NCBI GenBank assembly: GCA_013368315.1
Contig: JAACJM010000156.1
Location: forward strand, 117,584 to 181,583
Origin: Tetrapyrgos nigripes
Lineage: Eukaryota > Basidiomycota > Agaricomycetes > Agaricales > Campanellaceae
Direction of reading: 5' to 3'
DNA: 64,000 nt
Shown here: in pieces, positions 21,020 through 33,174 of the stretch
How positions within the stretch are numbered: the stretch's first letter is position 1
How the letters are laid out: the number at the start of each line of letters is the position of its first letter
Notes under the pieces: generated by a model
The model's database searches: none
Seen by the model: the letters and a program-made list of their open reading frames with translations, nothing else
Told to the model about the DNA's origin: nothing
Translations under genes and position numbers: made by a program

Positions 21020-24000
21020 ATGTCTTCCGTCAATCGTCCAAATGCTCGTCGCCCAAGAGTTCCAGCAACGGCAGCTCCCGCAGCAGTTGCTCTCAACGAC
21101 AACCTTCCGAAACCGAAAAAAGGAAGTGCACCACCAGTGCAAGCAGGGAATGGTATGGCACTGCAGGGAACACGGGACCCTCATCCAGCAAAACCAGACA
21201 TGCCTGCTCCCAGACGCAGTAGTGACGAGGTCAACACTGAGAAGTTGGCCAAGGCCACAGACAAAGCAGCCCGGGTAACCGCCAGGAACAACGCCATCAC
21301 TAGGACTGCTGAACTTGAGGACCGCATGCTCCAGGAAGACAAAGACGCGGAGAAAAACGCAAATCATCCCCCCAAAAGCACTATGAAAAAGAAGGCAAAC
21401 CCTAAACCAGGTATAGCATTGACCATATCTCGTTAATACTACACTTTGCAACTGACTAGTTATACATTCAAAGCGACTGACACCGCCGTAGAAGAACCTG
21501 AAACCAACGTGAAAACCAGTGAGTAAAATGGTGTATATGTCAGATGGTAATACTGACCCATCACCCAGACTCCGAGACCAGTTCAGAGAGAACCGTTGAA
21601 GACAAGATGAAACGCAAACGGAGTTCTACTGCTAAAAATCAGGGTAAGTCGTCTGGATGAGCTTAGTTTGAAATGAATAGTAGCTCACCTAAGGTCTTGC
21701 AGATTCCAGAACTCCTGAAGGTGAGTAGTTTTGCACTTTTAGCTAAACAGACAAAAAAAAACTGAAGTTATGCTTACCAGCGCCTACAACACTCGAAGAC
21801 GTTGCCTCGGAACATCCACAAGGTGATGTTGACATCAGCAGTGATGACGACAACGTTGAGGCCGGCCTAGACAACTCAGACAACGACAAGCCAGCTCCAA
21901 AGAAGGCTCGGGTCAGTGGTAGTAGGAAGAAAGGAGAACTGCGTGCACAGGTGTCAGCAAAAAGAACGGAGTCTCCCAGGCCCAACGTGTTTGTGGAATT
22001 CTATTGATTTCTATTTTTGGCGAGTCCGGTTAATTTCCCTCTCCATCCAGGACGTCCGAGCCGCCTGCGAAAAAGTCCAAGAAAGGTCCTCAAGGCCTCC
22101 GCCCACAATGGTCAACACAGAAACAAGTCTCGACGATATCTTCTTCTACTTCGGGACCCGACACCAAGAACCCTGTCTCCAATGTAGAAGCCAGCGAGAC
22201 TAAGGACGGCGAGGATGCTGACTACGAATATGGTGGATTTGGGGACGAAAAAGGCGACGATGAAGAAAATCCTGAGGTTACCGGTGCCACTGGTAGATCT
22301 ATCAAAATCAAGGCCAAGTCTCTGGCAGCTGTTGTACAGGTGAGTGATAGTTATAATTCTATTCAGAGTCTGACTAGGGAACAGCACGGGGATCCCGCGG
22401 GGAAAAAATTCTGACCCGTCCCCGTCCCCGTCAAAACCCGTCCCCGCCCTCACGGGTCACGGGGATTCAACGGGACAGACGGGGAAGAGGCAAAACCCGC
22501 GGGTTCACGGGTACCCCTACATACATATCACTACTATGAAGCATGAGGACTTTTTTTCGCAATTGTGTAGTATGTAATCTACTTACCTATGACTCTGCCT
22601 GAAGGTTCCTGTAAATAATTATTCCAACATCAACTTTCTGTAGTACCAGGCGGCGGGTTGTGTACCCGTGTGACGGGTCACGGGTTTGGCGCGGGATGAG
22701 AGAAGCAGCCCCGCCCCCGTCCCCGCCATACCCCGTCCCCGCGACCCGTCATTTCCCCGCGGACCCGTGCTATTCCCTAAGTCTGACTGGAAAATCCACA
22801 TAGCCTACCATCGTCAAGGTTGAACCTACAAACTCGGAAGATTATGTCGCTCCTACCAGCATCAAGAAAAGGGGGATTCGCCTTGGTAATCTTCCTGAAG
22901 CTGTCCAAACCGCATTCAAAGACAAGTTTATTCCTGCAATTATCGAATTTACCGGTTGCCTCATTGCTTGGACTAGTCCCAATGTCAACGAGCTCGAACA
23001 GACTTGGGAAGATGTAATGCCAGAGGATATATGCCAGCGTTTCACGGAGTTTAACACAGGTAAAGTCATCAAGACTTTGGTATGGGTTTTTCATCGAGAC
23101 TCTGCATGTTACTCATCAACTCTTCTTTCTTAGACCCAGGACAGACTCAACTCATGGCGTAACAGCATAGGCAAGGCAGCTCTGAAGGCTATTGAGCAGC
23201 TTTTCCAACGTGAGGGCCTATCTACCCCTGAGGAACGTCAATGTTATGTCAAAGAGCAGACCACTGGTGATTACAAGTCTCACCCTTACTATTACTCGCA
23301 TGCCGTCGAAATGAATGGTAAGACCATGTACGCAGTGATTTTTCGTCTACTGTATTGACAAACCAGGTCGCTAAAAACTTTTCAGGGTCCCTTCCAGTCG
23401 TTCATCATCTCGAAGACATTTTCCGAACACCTGAAGGCCATTGCAAAGGTCACCGCAGACCAACGTCTATCCGAGCGTCCCACGGGTGCTATGGTTTTGT
23501 CCATCTTGGCGGTGCGTTATTGATGCCTTGTTGAGAGATAGTATGCTGATTTGGTACAGGTCCATCGGGCATTTACATTTTACTCATCTGGAAACGAAGT
23601 CATTCCCTCCGGAGTCGATGGTCACTTTTCTTCAGCAATTTGGGGCGACCGGGATGTCACGCTGGAGGGGAAGGTGGTCCGGTTTGAAACGACTACCAAT
23701 CTACATTCCCATTTCGCCGTGAATCCTATCAAAAACATTAACCGATGCAGTGCGGCATAGTGGGATCGCATCATTCAAAGCGCTGAGAAGCACCTTTTGA
23801 AGCCTGTCTCCAAGCCCAAGCTCAACAAGAAGTCTACAGCATCTGAACCACCCACACCCGACCCTGCTGAAGATTGGGAGCTTCCGGACATTGATCCAGA
23901 TGAACTCCTTGCTCAAGCAAAGCACGCTATCCCTTCGGAAATTGCAGCGTCAGCTCAGGATGATGGGGAGAATGATAGCCGTGATGTGGAGATGTCCGCT

Positions 24001-24087
24001 TTGAATGAGAATGCGGAGAGCAAGGAGGGAAGGGAAGATGAAGGGTCAGAAGGTAGTGGTGATGATGAAGTTGTCACTGGGCTGTAG
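21020..24087 (+). pseudogene. Multi-exon hypothetical protein of an expanded basidiomycete family, with premature TAG
   Basis: I recognise the style (basic disordered N-terminus, conserved C-terminal domain, acidic tail) but no named domain. Start ATG 21020. Exon 1 ends at 21410. Further short exons follow with GT-AG junctions, including a large one ending 'IKIKAKSLAAVVQ' at 22339, then an intron that carries a 405-bp MITE (22340-22806). The conserved part runs 'LGNLPEAVQTAFKDKFIPAI', 'QDRLNSWRNSIGKAALKAIEQLF', 'GPFQSFIISKTFSEHLK' and 'GAMVLSILAVHRAFTFYSSG'. The exon boundary near 23316-23387 is not clean. An in-frame TAG (23758-23760) separates 'NRCSAA' from 'WDRIIQSAEKHLLKP' and an acidic tail to 23 codons past 24018. 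I read the TAG as a nonsense mutation; a 42-nt intron removing it is a weaker option. Confidence 0.65.
22375..22779. mobile_element. hAT-type MITE inside an intron
   Basis: 405 bp. Terminal inverted repeats start TAGGGAAYAGCACGGG (5' end tagggaacagcacgggg; 3' end cccgtgctattcccta). An 8-bp target duplication agtctgac lies at 22367-22374 and 22780-22787. The interior has runs of 'cccgtccccgt' and no coding. Eight-base duplications with TAGGG ends are typical of hAT elements. It lies wholly within the intron after 'SLAAVVQ', so the exon frame is unaffected. Confidence 0.9.
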
Positions 24088-25899
24088 TGTCGTCGCTGGT
24101 GAGTTTTATCCGTTTCGCTTGTTCACGGCACTGATCCTGTTCACACTCTAGTGCAATAGACTTAGCCAGTGTTTCCCGTTGGCCGGCTGATGACCCTCAT
24201 GCGTTAAACCATACGAGTGTATTTTTTAGAACTACAGCGTCTACATACTGTAGTTTTTTAGGTACTTGAATGGAACTTTTATACGCACTTTGACAGGAGT
24301 TTGATTGACGATGACGAGGTTTGAAAAGTACCCGGGTACTTTTCCAAGAAAGGGCACATAGGTTTGAAAAGTTGAGCCGGTTCCGGAAAAACTTACGGAA
24401 AAGTCGCTAAAAGCCGGATGTACATTTTGCTGATGCATGGTTCAATGCTGGACTGTGAAGCATGTTGTCTGTCGGTGTCCATTGGTAGACGGTTCCTTCT
24501 CGCGTGGTTCAGTGCTGGACTGTGGAGGCGGTTGTCTACCGGTGTTCATTGGTTGGTAGTGGTGTCCTACGCTTTTTCAATGCTGGACTTTAAGGCGTGA
24601 GGCCTGTCACCAGTTCTGCATGTGTATGGTTGCCAACGAGTAAGTCTTGTAGTCTTTTTATCATATTCTTTTCAGTCTGATTGTTACTTAGATTCTTTCG
24701 GGATGTTTCTCGCATTAGACCGTCTTACCACTTGCGCATGTGTATCGTTTCCAACGTGTAAGTCTATTGTTCTTCATCCACATTGCAATCTAATTTGTGC
24801 TTAGATTCTCTCGGATGTTTCGTGGAATAGACTCCTTAGATTTAGTTTCTACATTACTACAAACTTTTCTCGGCGCGCGTCTTTCTGTTCCTTTTTCCTT
24901 CTATCATGCTCTTCTGTGATTTTTGGTCTTTGGTCTTTGGGCTTGCAGCCGTAGTTGTCGCCTTTTGTTTTTGTACTGAAATATCATTGACTTGGGAATA
25001 CGGAATTGCTTGAAGATACCTTAAATTTTTGTCGGTCCGTTGGTCTGACCTAACCTTAATTTATGAACATCTCCCAAATTGGAAGTACTTACATCTGCGC
25101 CATGGCCACTTCCACCTCCCTGTTCTTGTACGAATTTATGTATGACGCATCTTGACGTGTCTTGAAATGAAATTTCTGCGTATTGCAATATGTCATGTCT
25201 ATTTCCGTCAAGCCATGATGAATTCAGCAGCCGTAACTCCATCATATTGCAATGGAGTCATCTCGAAATACTTCAAGTGCCGATGGAACTGTTTCACCGG
25301 GTTTTGAACATAGGCGTCTACGTTCTTTCATCGATCATGAGAGTTGACATCAACAGGGCAATCATTCGACGAGGAACACCGGATTCTAGCGGATGTAACC
25401 AATGGACACTTCAAGAATACTTTGGGTGCATTTATAAAAGTTGTATCGGATGTTGGTTTGTCCGAGTAATGCTGCCGCAAGGTCGAGTTGCCTTGGACCC
25501 TGAGCTCGCCTCAACTGCCTTGGTTTACTAATATAGCAATCGAGTTTTGATGGCCTCAAAGCTCGCCTCGTACACTCTATCCGCATTTGGAATGTGGACT
25601 TTGACATCCATCTTTTGTCTTTTTGATGGGTCCGACATCTTTCTTCCAGATTTCTACATACTTCTACTAACCATATGCACATGTACGTGTGTCTAGTTAG
25701 CTGCAATATACACTTCCTCGAGCTCCTATGTGTCTTCCACATTTCTACATAATCTACATACTTCTACTAACCATATACACATGTATGTGTGTGTGTCTAA
25801 TTAGCTGCAATATACACTTCTTCGAACTCCTATGTGTCTTCCTCTTTGTGATTTACATGTCCATAGTGTAGAAGTACTGCGGCAAAAACGCGTGGTCTG
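24088..25899. other. Gene-poor region with small local duplications
   Basis: No supported gene. About 24435-24600 holds two to three diverged units around 'atgctggactgtgaagc'. About 24615-24830 holds two units around 'gcatgtgtatsgtt' and 'ttagattctYtcggRatgtttc'. The apparent open frames are fragmentary. Confidence 0.45.
25649..25850. repeat. Two tandem copies of a ~100-bp unit
   Basis: Both copies share 'atttctacat', 'acttctactaaccatat', 'gctgcaatatacacttc' and 'tcctatgtgtcttcc', with small differences including an extra 'tgtg' in the second. A simple local tandem duplication. Confidence 0.75.
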
Positions 25900-26668
25900 T
25901 AGTGTTGCCGATAGTCGAGTTAGAGTCCAACTCGAGTCACCTGATGTGGAAAATCGGTTCGACCGATCCATTTACAATTCGGACTTGATTCACTTGCTCC
26001 AGATATAATCGGCAGTAAAGGCAGTAATGTAAAGTAGAATTTGGGACTAGTACGATAAGATTACAGTTCTGTAGTACTGCCATTAGAAGAAATAGAGTTA
26101 AACATATTTAGCAAGTCATTAAGTTTACCGTTAGACAACATGTAGTCTATTGAAGAAGAGCCAATGTCCGCTACCAGTCATTCAGCTTCCGTAGGAAGTA
26201 ATCCCTCTGTAAATGACAGACGGTTCCTACGGAAAAGAAACTTGAGGATCTGCAGGACCTCAATAGTGGTCTCCGAGAAGCGGTTTTTTTTGCAGCGTGC
26301 CAGTCTCCTTGCAAGACGAAAAGACACGCTCGCATGGGACAGATGACGCCTGTGCCGGTAATACATCCAGCGCAAGCCGAAATAAAAGGGGGTACATAGT
26401 TTGATGTTCCTGGTAAAATACGCACTGCGGGTATCAAGGCGGAAGGGATGCTTTACGGAGGGTCTGGACAACGATGAACAACGAGGGGTTGAGGACGTTG
26501 TCCATGATGGTGGGAGTACGAGCCTTGGCTGGAACGCCAAGACCGGCATACTCAATGAATAGTACTCAATTAAGAACTGGGTCTTCGAACAAGTCAACTT
26601 AGAATAAAATCAAATTCGAGTCGGTTCGATTTTCACCAACAATTCCAACTCGACTATCGGCAACACTA
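25900..26668. mobile_element. hAT-type non-autonomous element, 769 bp
   Basis: Terminal inverted repeats TAGTGTTGCCGATAGTCGAG are perfect over 22 bases. The 8-bp target duplication gtggtctg lies at 25892-25899 and 26669-26676. The interior has only short frames on both strands and no transposase motif that I can see. Confidence 0.9.
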
Positions 26669-27991
26669 GTGGTCTGTAACGCACTTGTTCTGCAACGTCA
26701 TCATCCTTCACACCTGTTCGCCATTTCTCAAGGTAACAACGTTACGAGGCCCTTTACGGACTTATCCCTATAATATGAGGCTCTCGTGTATAGCTATTCA
26801 ATTTAGATATACAATTTTCTCAAGATTTTCTTTCTAATTTCCATGATAGAAGCCAGTACCGTTATACCGAACAGTTGACAGCGCTCATTTAACGCTTCTT
26901 GCCACTCACTCTTTCCTTTTGGGCCTCGTCATTGCCACACGCAGTGGTGGCCTACATCTCCTTCACCATTGAGTATAATCTAGCATTGAGCCAAGTTTAG
27001 CAAGTAGACAGGCAGGAGGCTACGAACGAAAATGCTACGAGGAAGGAGGAGGGGTAGAATACCGGTGGAACTGAATTCCCATTTTGGGAACAGCTCGAGT
27101 TGCCTCGGTTTTTGGCCTCTGACTCGGCTCGCACGGGTCAAGGCGAACTGTCAAAATCCGTCAGCTCGCCTCGCGGCAGCACTAGTCCGAGGGTTCTTGA
27201 ACTTAGGTGTCTTTACTGATCACACCGACACTGCAATGGGATACATTTGGAAATGAAGTGCATAAGGCTTGTAGTCATAGCCATGTCAAAGCTTGACAGA
27301 TGCGCCACAAGTTCGATAACACGAGGACAACATTCTTGACACCCCGAAAAGACAAAAATATCCGCTCGACGGATAGATGACATTATTGTACGCCTTTCTG
27401 CCGAGCGGATATTTTTGTATTTTCGGCGTGTGAGCTATGTGTTTTCTCAAGCCTGTCAACGGTACTTGCTTCTGCTTCTTATGTGTTCGCGCCTTGGCCT
27501 TCAAGTTTACTTTAAGTACTTATTGTGATAAATTCCAGCCATACCTCCGCTCCCCTCTGCCGTGTTACTCGCTGTTCTGAATCCTTTATTCGCTCAATTC
27601 TTCTGCACTTTCTAGTCATACTCTGAACTCAACTACTCCGTCGTATGTTATATGGACCGGCATTGCATAAATATGTACTAACGTTCCCATTTTGCTCCAC
27701 ATTTCCCATTATCTTTTGCTACATTTCGAAACCGATTACTTGCCTGGTGCGTCAGTATCTAGTATGAGATTATGCGCATGCATTAATTTCTTGAGTTTTC
27801 AGTCAATCACTCGACGGTCGTTTGGCCTCGCTTTCCGATTGATCCTCCCTGTCTTGCATTCAATCATCACCACCACCTTGCTTCATCGTTGATCGGAAGT
27901 ATTGATCTTGATAAATTGATTTGGGAAATGTAAGTATTGGATCTTGTTGTTTGCAGAAGGTATGCCTAACTCGGTCAAAGAATAGTCCGAC
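26669..27991. other. Gene-poor region upstream of the TPR-CHAT gene
   Basis: No supported gene. A small palindromic element is listed separately. The last few hundred bases (about 27540-27990), pyrimidine-rich with several 'cttc' runs, are presumably the promoter and 5' leader of the TPR-CHAT gene. Confidence 0.45.
27333..27433. repeat. Short palindromic element (~95 bp)
   Basis: Arms read 'caccccgaaaagacaaaaatatccgctcg' on the left and, on the opposite strand, 'cacgccgaaaatacaaaaatatccgctcg' on the right, around a 30-bp centre. Both arms are written here broken by their variants only: core CCGAAAA and AAAAATATCCGCTCG. A single related arm occurs at 38117-38155. It could be a very short MITE; the target duplication is not clear. 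Confidence 0.7.
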
Positions 27992-30900
27992 ATGTCAGAA
28001 TCCAATATTTCACTGGAGGATCCAACAAGAGTTCTCGCTACTGATGTAGTAAGTACCCACTGCAATCACGTACTTGACATATCTAACATACCTAATTCAA
28101 TTATTGTAGGGGGTGGACAGAACGCTTACTCAGCTTATACCCGAAGATGAGGTTGCGGAGCTGGAGATCGCAATTGACATGCCCTTGGAACAATCTAATG
28201 CTGAGGTATGTAGTTGTCTGGTCAAGCAATTACCAGCATACTTACAGTTATATTTTAGACAACTGAAGACAGCTCTGTTGACTACACACCTATTGACGTG
28301 CAAGAACAGACTGAGCTTGATCAAGCTTTGTTTCTGTTGAGTCTTCCATCAGAACGGTTTGATGAGCAAGTAGCCCAGCGCCATCTGACCAGAGCTGAGG
28401 CTGAACTGCTGGATTCCTTGAGAAACTTGATGAAGGTACATTCTCATTGGCTTGAGGATCAATTGCACACCAACTGACTCATTCTGAACAGGCTCAGGAG
28501 TTGAATGATTCTGCCATGCAGTTGATAGAGCATTCTCAACAGTCTGGAGACTGTGCTGCAATTGATGATGCTGTGCAATACTTGGGAGAAGCTGTTAATC
28601 TAACTCTGGATGGCCATGCCAAAGCATACCTGCTCAAAAACCTCAGAAATATGTTTGAGGGTCAATTTCAGCATCTCGGGGAGCTGGGGGACATCGAGAA
28701 TACTATTCGACTCTTGCAGCAGGCTGTTGATCTGACCCCTGATGGCCATGCTTCCAAACCAGGCTGGCTCAACAACCTTGGAAATGCATTCAAGAGTCGA
28801 TTTGAGTGTCTCAGGGAGCTGGGGGACATTGAGAACGCTATCCAGTTCTTGCGACAGGCTGTTGATCTGACTCCTGATGGCCATGCTGACAAAGCAGGCT
28901 GGCTCAACAACCTCGGAAATGCTTTCGAGAGTCGATTTGAGCATCTCGGGGAGCTGGGGGACATTGAGAACACTATTTGGTTCTTGCAACAGGCTGTTGA
29001 TTTAGCCCCTGATGGCCATGTTGACAAACCAGGCTGGCTCAACAACCTTGGGATTGCCTTCCAGAGTCGATTTGAACATCTCAGGGAGCTGGGGGACATC
29101 GAGAATGCTATTCAGTTCCACCAACAGGCTGTTGATCTGACCCCTGATGGCCATGCTGATAAAGCAGGCTGGCTCAACAACTGCGGGGTTGCCTTCCAGA
29201 GTCGATTTCAGTGTCTTGGGGAACTGGGGGACATTGAGAATGCTATTTGGTTCTTGGGACAGGCTATTGATCTGACCCCTGATGGCCATGCTGACAAAGC
29301 ATCCACACTCAACAACCTTGGAAATGCCTTCAAGAGTCGATTTGACCGTCTCTGGGAGCTGGGGGACATCAAGAATGCTATTCAGTTCTTGCAACAGGCT
29401 GTTGATCTGACCCCTGATGGCCATGCTGACAAAGGATCCTGGCTCAACAACCTCGGAATTGCCTTTGAAAGTCGATTTCACTGTCTCGGGGAGCTGGGGG
29501 ACATTGAGAATGCTATTCAGTTTGAGCAACAGGCTGTTGCTCTGACCCCTGATGGCCATGCTTCCAAAGCAGCCAGGCTTAACAACCTTGGAAATGCTTT
29601 TGAGAGCCGATTTGAGCATCTTGGGGAGCTGGGGGACATTGAGAATGGTATTCAGTTCTTGCAACAGGCTGTTGATCTGGCCCCTGATGGCCATGCTTCC
29701 AAAGCATCCAGGCTCAACAACCTTGGGATTGCCTTCCTTGATCGATTTGAGCATCTTGGAGAGCTGGGGGACATCAAGAATGCTATTCAGTTCTTGCAAC
29801 AGGCTGTTGATCTGACCCCTGATGACCATGCTTCCAAGGCAGGCTGGCTCAGCAATCTTGGGGTTGCTTTCTTCCATCAATTTAAGCATCTTGGGGAGCT
29901 GGGGGATATTGAGAATGCTATTCAGTTTAATCAACAGGCTGTTGATCTGACCCCTGATGGCCATGCTTCCAAACCAGGTTGGCTCAACAACCTTGGAAAT
30001 GCATTCAAGAGTCGATTTGAGTGTCTTGGGGAGCTGGGGGACATTGAGAACGCTATCCAGTTCTTGCGACAGGCTGTTGATCTGACCCCTGATGGCCATG
30101 CTGACAAAGCAGGCTGGCTCAACAACCTCGGAAATGCTTTCGAGAGTCGATTTGAGCATCTCGGGGAGCTGGGGGACATTGAGAACACTATTTGGTTCTT
30201 GCAACAGGCTGTTGATCTGACCCCTGATGGCCATGCTTCCAAAGCAGGCAGGCTCAATAATCTTGGGGCTGCTTTCTTGCATCGATTTGGGCATCTTGAG
30301 GAGCTGGGGGACATTAAGGATGCTATTAAATTCCACCAACAGGCTGTTGATCTGACCCCTGATAGCAATGCTTACAAACCAGGCTGGCTCAAAAACCTTG
30401 GGATTGCCTTTCAGAGTCGATTTCAGCGTCTCGGGGAGCTGGGGGACATTGACAATGCTATTTGGTTCAAGCAACAGGCTGTTGATCTGACCCCTGATGG
30501 CCATGCTGACAAAGCATCCACACTCAACCATCTTGGGCTTGCTTTCCTCCATCGGTTTGAGCGTCTCGGGGAGCTAGGGGACATTGAGAATGCTATTCAG
30601 TTCAACCAACAGGCTGTTGATCTGACCCCTGCTGGCCGTGCTGACAAAGCATCCAAGCTCAACAACCTCGGAATTGCCTTCAAGAGTCGATTTCAGCGTC
30701 TTCGGAAGCTGGAGGACATTGAGAATGCTATTCGGTTCAACCAACAGGCTGTTGATCTAACCCCTGATGGCCATGCTTCCAAAGCAGGCAGACTGAACAG
30801 CCTTGGAGATGCCTTCCGGAGTCGATTTCGGCATCTCGGGGAGCTGGAGGACATCAAGAATGCTATTCAGTTCTTGCAACAGGCTGTTGATCTGACCCCT

Positions 30901-33174
30901 GATGGCCATGCTGACAAAGCATCCAGGCTCAACAACCTCGGGATTGCCTTCTTTCATCGATTTGAAGGTCTCAGGGAGCTGGGGGACATTGAGAATGCTA
31001 TGCAGTTCATGCAACAGGCTGTTGATCTGACTCCTGATGGCCATGCTAACAAAGCATCCCTGCTCAACAACCTCGGAAATGCCTTCGAGAATCGATTTCA
31101 GCATCTTGGGGAGCTGGGGGACCTTGAGAATGCTATTCAGTTCTTGCAACAGGCTATTGATCTGGCCCTTGATGGCCATGCTTCCAAACCAGGCTGGCTC
31201 AACAACCTTGGGATTTCCTTCCAGAGTCGATTTCAGCAACTCAGGGAGCTGGGCGACATCGAAAATGCTATTCAGTTCCACCAACAGGCTGTTGATCTGA
31301 CCCCTGATGGCCATGCTGATAAAGCAGGCTGGCTCAACAACCTTGGGATTGCCTTCGAAAGTCGATTTCAGTGTCTTGGGGAGCTGGGAGACATTGAGAA
31401 GTCATCTGCAGCTTACCAGCAAGCCACAAAAAATACTTCAAGCCCACCCTCAATCCGTTACACTGCGGCTGGTAGATGGGCAACCCTATCTTCAGTTTAC
31501 AGCAACTCCTCCTCAGCACTTGATGCATACAAAGTGGCTTTGGACATCCTTCCACAACTTGTTTGGCTTGGACAAACTGTCCACCGACGTTATGAAGTAT
31601 TGACCCAAATTGGTCAGACCATCAATGCTGCTGTTGCAACTGCCATTTCTGCCAGGAATCTCACCCAAGCAGTTGAGTGGTTGGAGGAAGGTCGTGGCAT
31701 AGTCTGGGGCCAGATACTTCAGTTACGATCACCACTGGATGATCTCCATGATCAGCACCCACAGCTTGCTGATGATCTGGAGAGGGTTTCTAAGGCCCTT
31801 CAAAATGCCGGGACATCCACACGCTCAAACATCATCGATAATCCAGATTCGCATCCAGCCATGACTGGGGAGCAGGAAGCACAGCAGCATACTGGATGGG
31901 CAGCTGAGTATGAAGAGCTTATCACCAAGGTTAGGAAGTTGGATGGGTTTGATAGTTTCTTGAAACCCAAGAAGCTGTCTGCGCTTACTCCTGCTGCTGC
32001 GAATGGACTGGTTATTATCATAAATGTCGACAAGTCTCGTTGTGATGCCCTCGTTCTTTCTTCTTCCCGTGATATTATCCATATTCCTCTCCCCAACTTT
32101 TCATCCAAGCAAGGAAAGGAGCTGCACTCAGGACTGATTTCATTGCTGGGGTCCAGTTATGTTAGGGTGGATCGCAATGGGGAACGCATAATGCGCCCAG
32201 TAGGAATGGTAGATGGCAACTCCTTTAAATCAGTCTTGGCTGATTTATGGTCCAACGTGGTGAAGCCCATTCTGTCTGGGGTTGAGGATGTGGTAAGTCT
32301 TCATGTTGGTTTAATTGATTAGATACTCATTTGGAGATAGCTTCATGATTACTCTGCAGAAGATTATCTTCCACATATTACATGGTGTGCGACGGGGGCA
32401 CTGGCCTTTCTCCCTCTTCATGCTGCTGGGATCTACGGTTGCAAATATCCTTCAGACAATATCAAACTCCGTGTCTTTGACATTGCTGTCTCCTCATATA
32501 CAACAACACTGAGTGCTATGCTCAACTCTGGTGGTAAAACCAAGCGGGATCCAAGCAAAAAACCCAAAGTCCTTATTGTCTCTCAACCTGCCACACCAGA
32601 CTTGCCATCTCTACCTGGGACCAACGAAGAGGCAAGAATTATCCAGAACTACACATCCCCCGAGCATAGCTGCCATCTTAATCACGACAAGGCAGTTGTT
32701 GACACTGTAAGGAATGAAATGAGCAAGTATGAGATCGTCCATCTCGCTTGCCATGGAATTCAACACTCGGAAAACCCTCTCGATAGTGCTTTCGCTCTTT
32801 ACGATGGAAGACTCAAGCTCCACGATTTGATGAGCTTATCCCTTGAGAATGCGGAACTCGCATTCCTCTCCGCATGTCAGACAGCTGCAGGTGATAAGGA
32901 CCTCCCCGAAGAAGGTGTCCATCTTGCAGCTGGTATGCTTACTGTGGGCTATCCGAGTGTCATTGCTACGATGTGGACTATCAGGGATGACGACGCACCT
33001 ATAGTTGCTGACAAAGTCTACGAAAGTCTCTTGGGATGTCGCGACGAATCGGTGGCTCAGAACCCGAGAAAGAGTGCAGCGTACGCACTTCATGCAGCTG
33101 TCGAACATTTGCGAAAAGCGGTTGGTGAGATGGAATTCGTGAAGTGGGTTCCATTCGTCCATTACGGAGTTTAG
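27992..33174 (+). CDS. TPR-CHAT protein (1654 residues, five exons)
   Basis: Predicted caspase-like CHAT protease with a tetratricopeptide array. Exons are 27992-28048, 28110-28205, 28259-28435, 28492-32292 and 32341-33174. All introns are GT-AG, 48-61 nt, phase 0. Residues 1-150 are an acidic N-terminal region. About 151-1087 are some 21 repeats of 45 residues (consensus LNNLGNAFxSRFExLGELGDIENAI..., cut here), TPR-like. A helical linker with 'RGIVWGQILQLRSPLDDL' follows. The C-terminal CHAT domain has 'LAFLPLHAAG', 'IVHLACHG' (His about 1515) and 'AFLSACQTAAGD' (Cys about 1556), with 'SVIATMWTIRDDDAPIVAD' after. Both catalytic residues are present and I see no break, so it looks functional. 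In this class repeats sense a partner and the protease acts on a substrate; neither is known here. The first-exon ATG was chosen because it is followed by clean splice sites. Confidence 0.9.
28614..31420 (+). repeat. 135-bp coding tandem repeat array, about 21 units
   Basis: Unit of 45 codons repeated in phase. Neighbouring units share long identical blocks at DNA level, such as 'gagctgggggacattgagaa' and 'ctgttgatctgacccctga'. A two-unit block near 28740-29000 recurs almost unchanged near 29955-30215, exactly 1215 bp (nine units) downstream, which shows higher-order duplication or gene conversion. The array makes long mirror-image open frames on the minus strand, which are not genes. Confidence 0.95.

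Noticed and set aside
23700..23760. 42-nt intron (GTGAAT..CATAG) that would remove the TAG in the 21020 gene
   Set aside because: It is shorter than the other introns and the sequence it removes ('IKNINRCSAA') looks like coding that leads into 'WDRIIQSA'; kept only as an alternative.
28600..31314. Long minus-strand open frames across the TPR array (up to 516 codons)
   Set aside because: They mirror the 135-bp repeat of the plus-strand gene and have the same period; they carry no independent signal.
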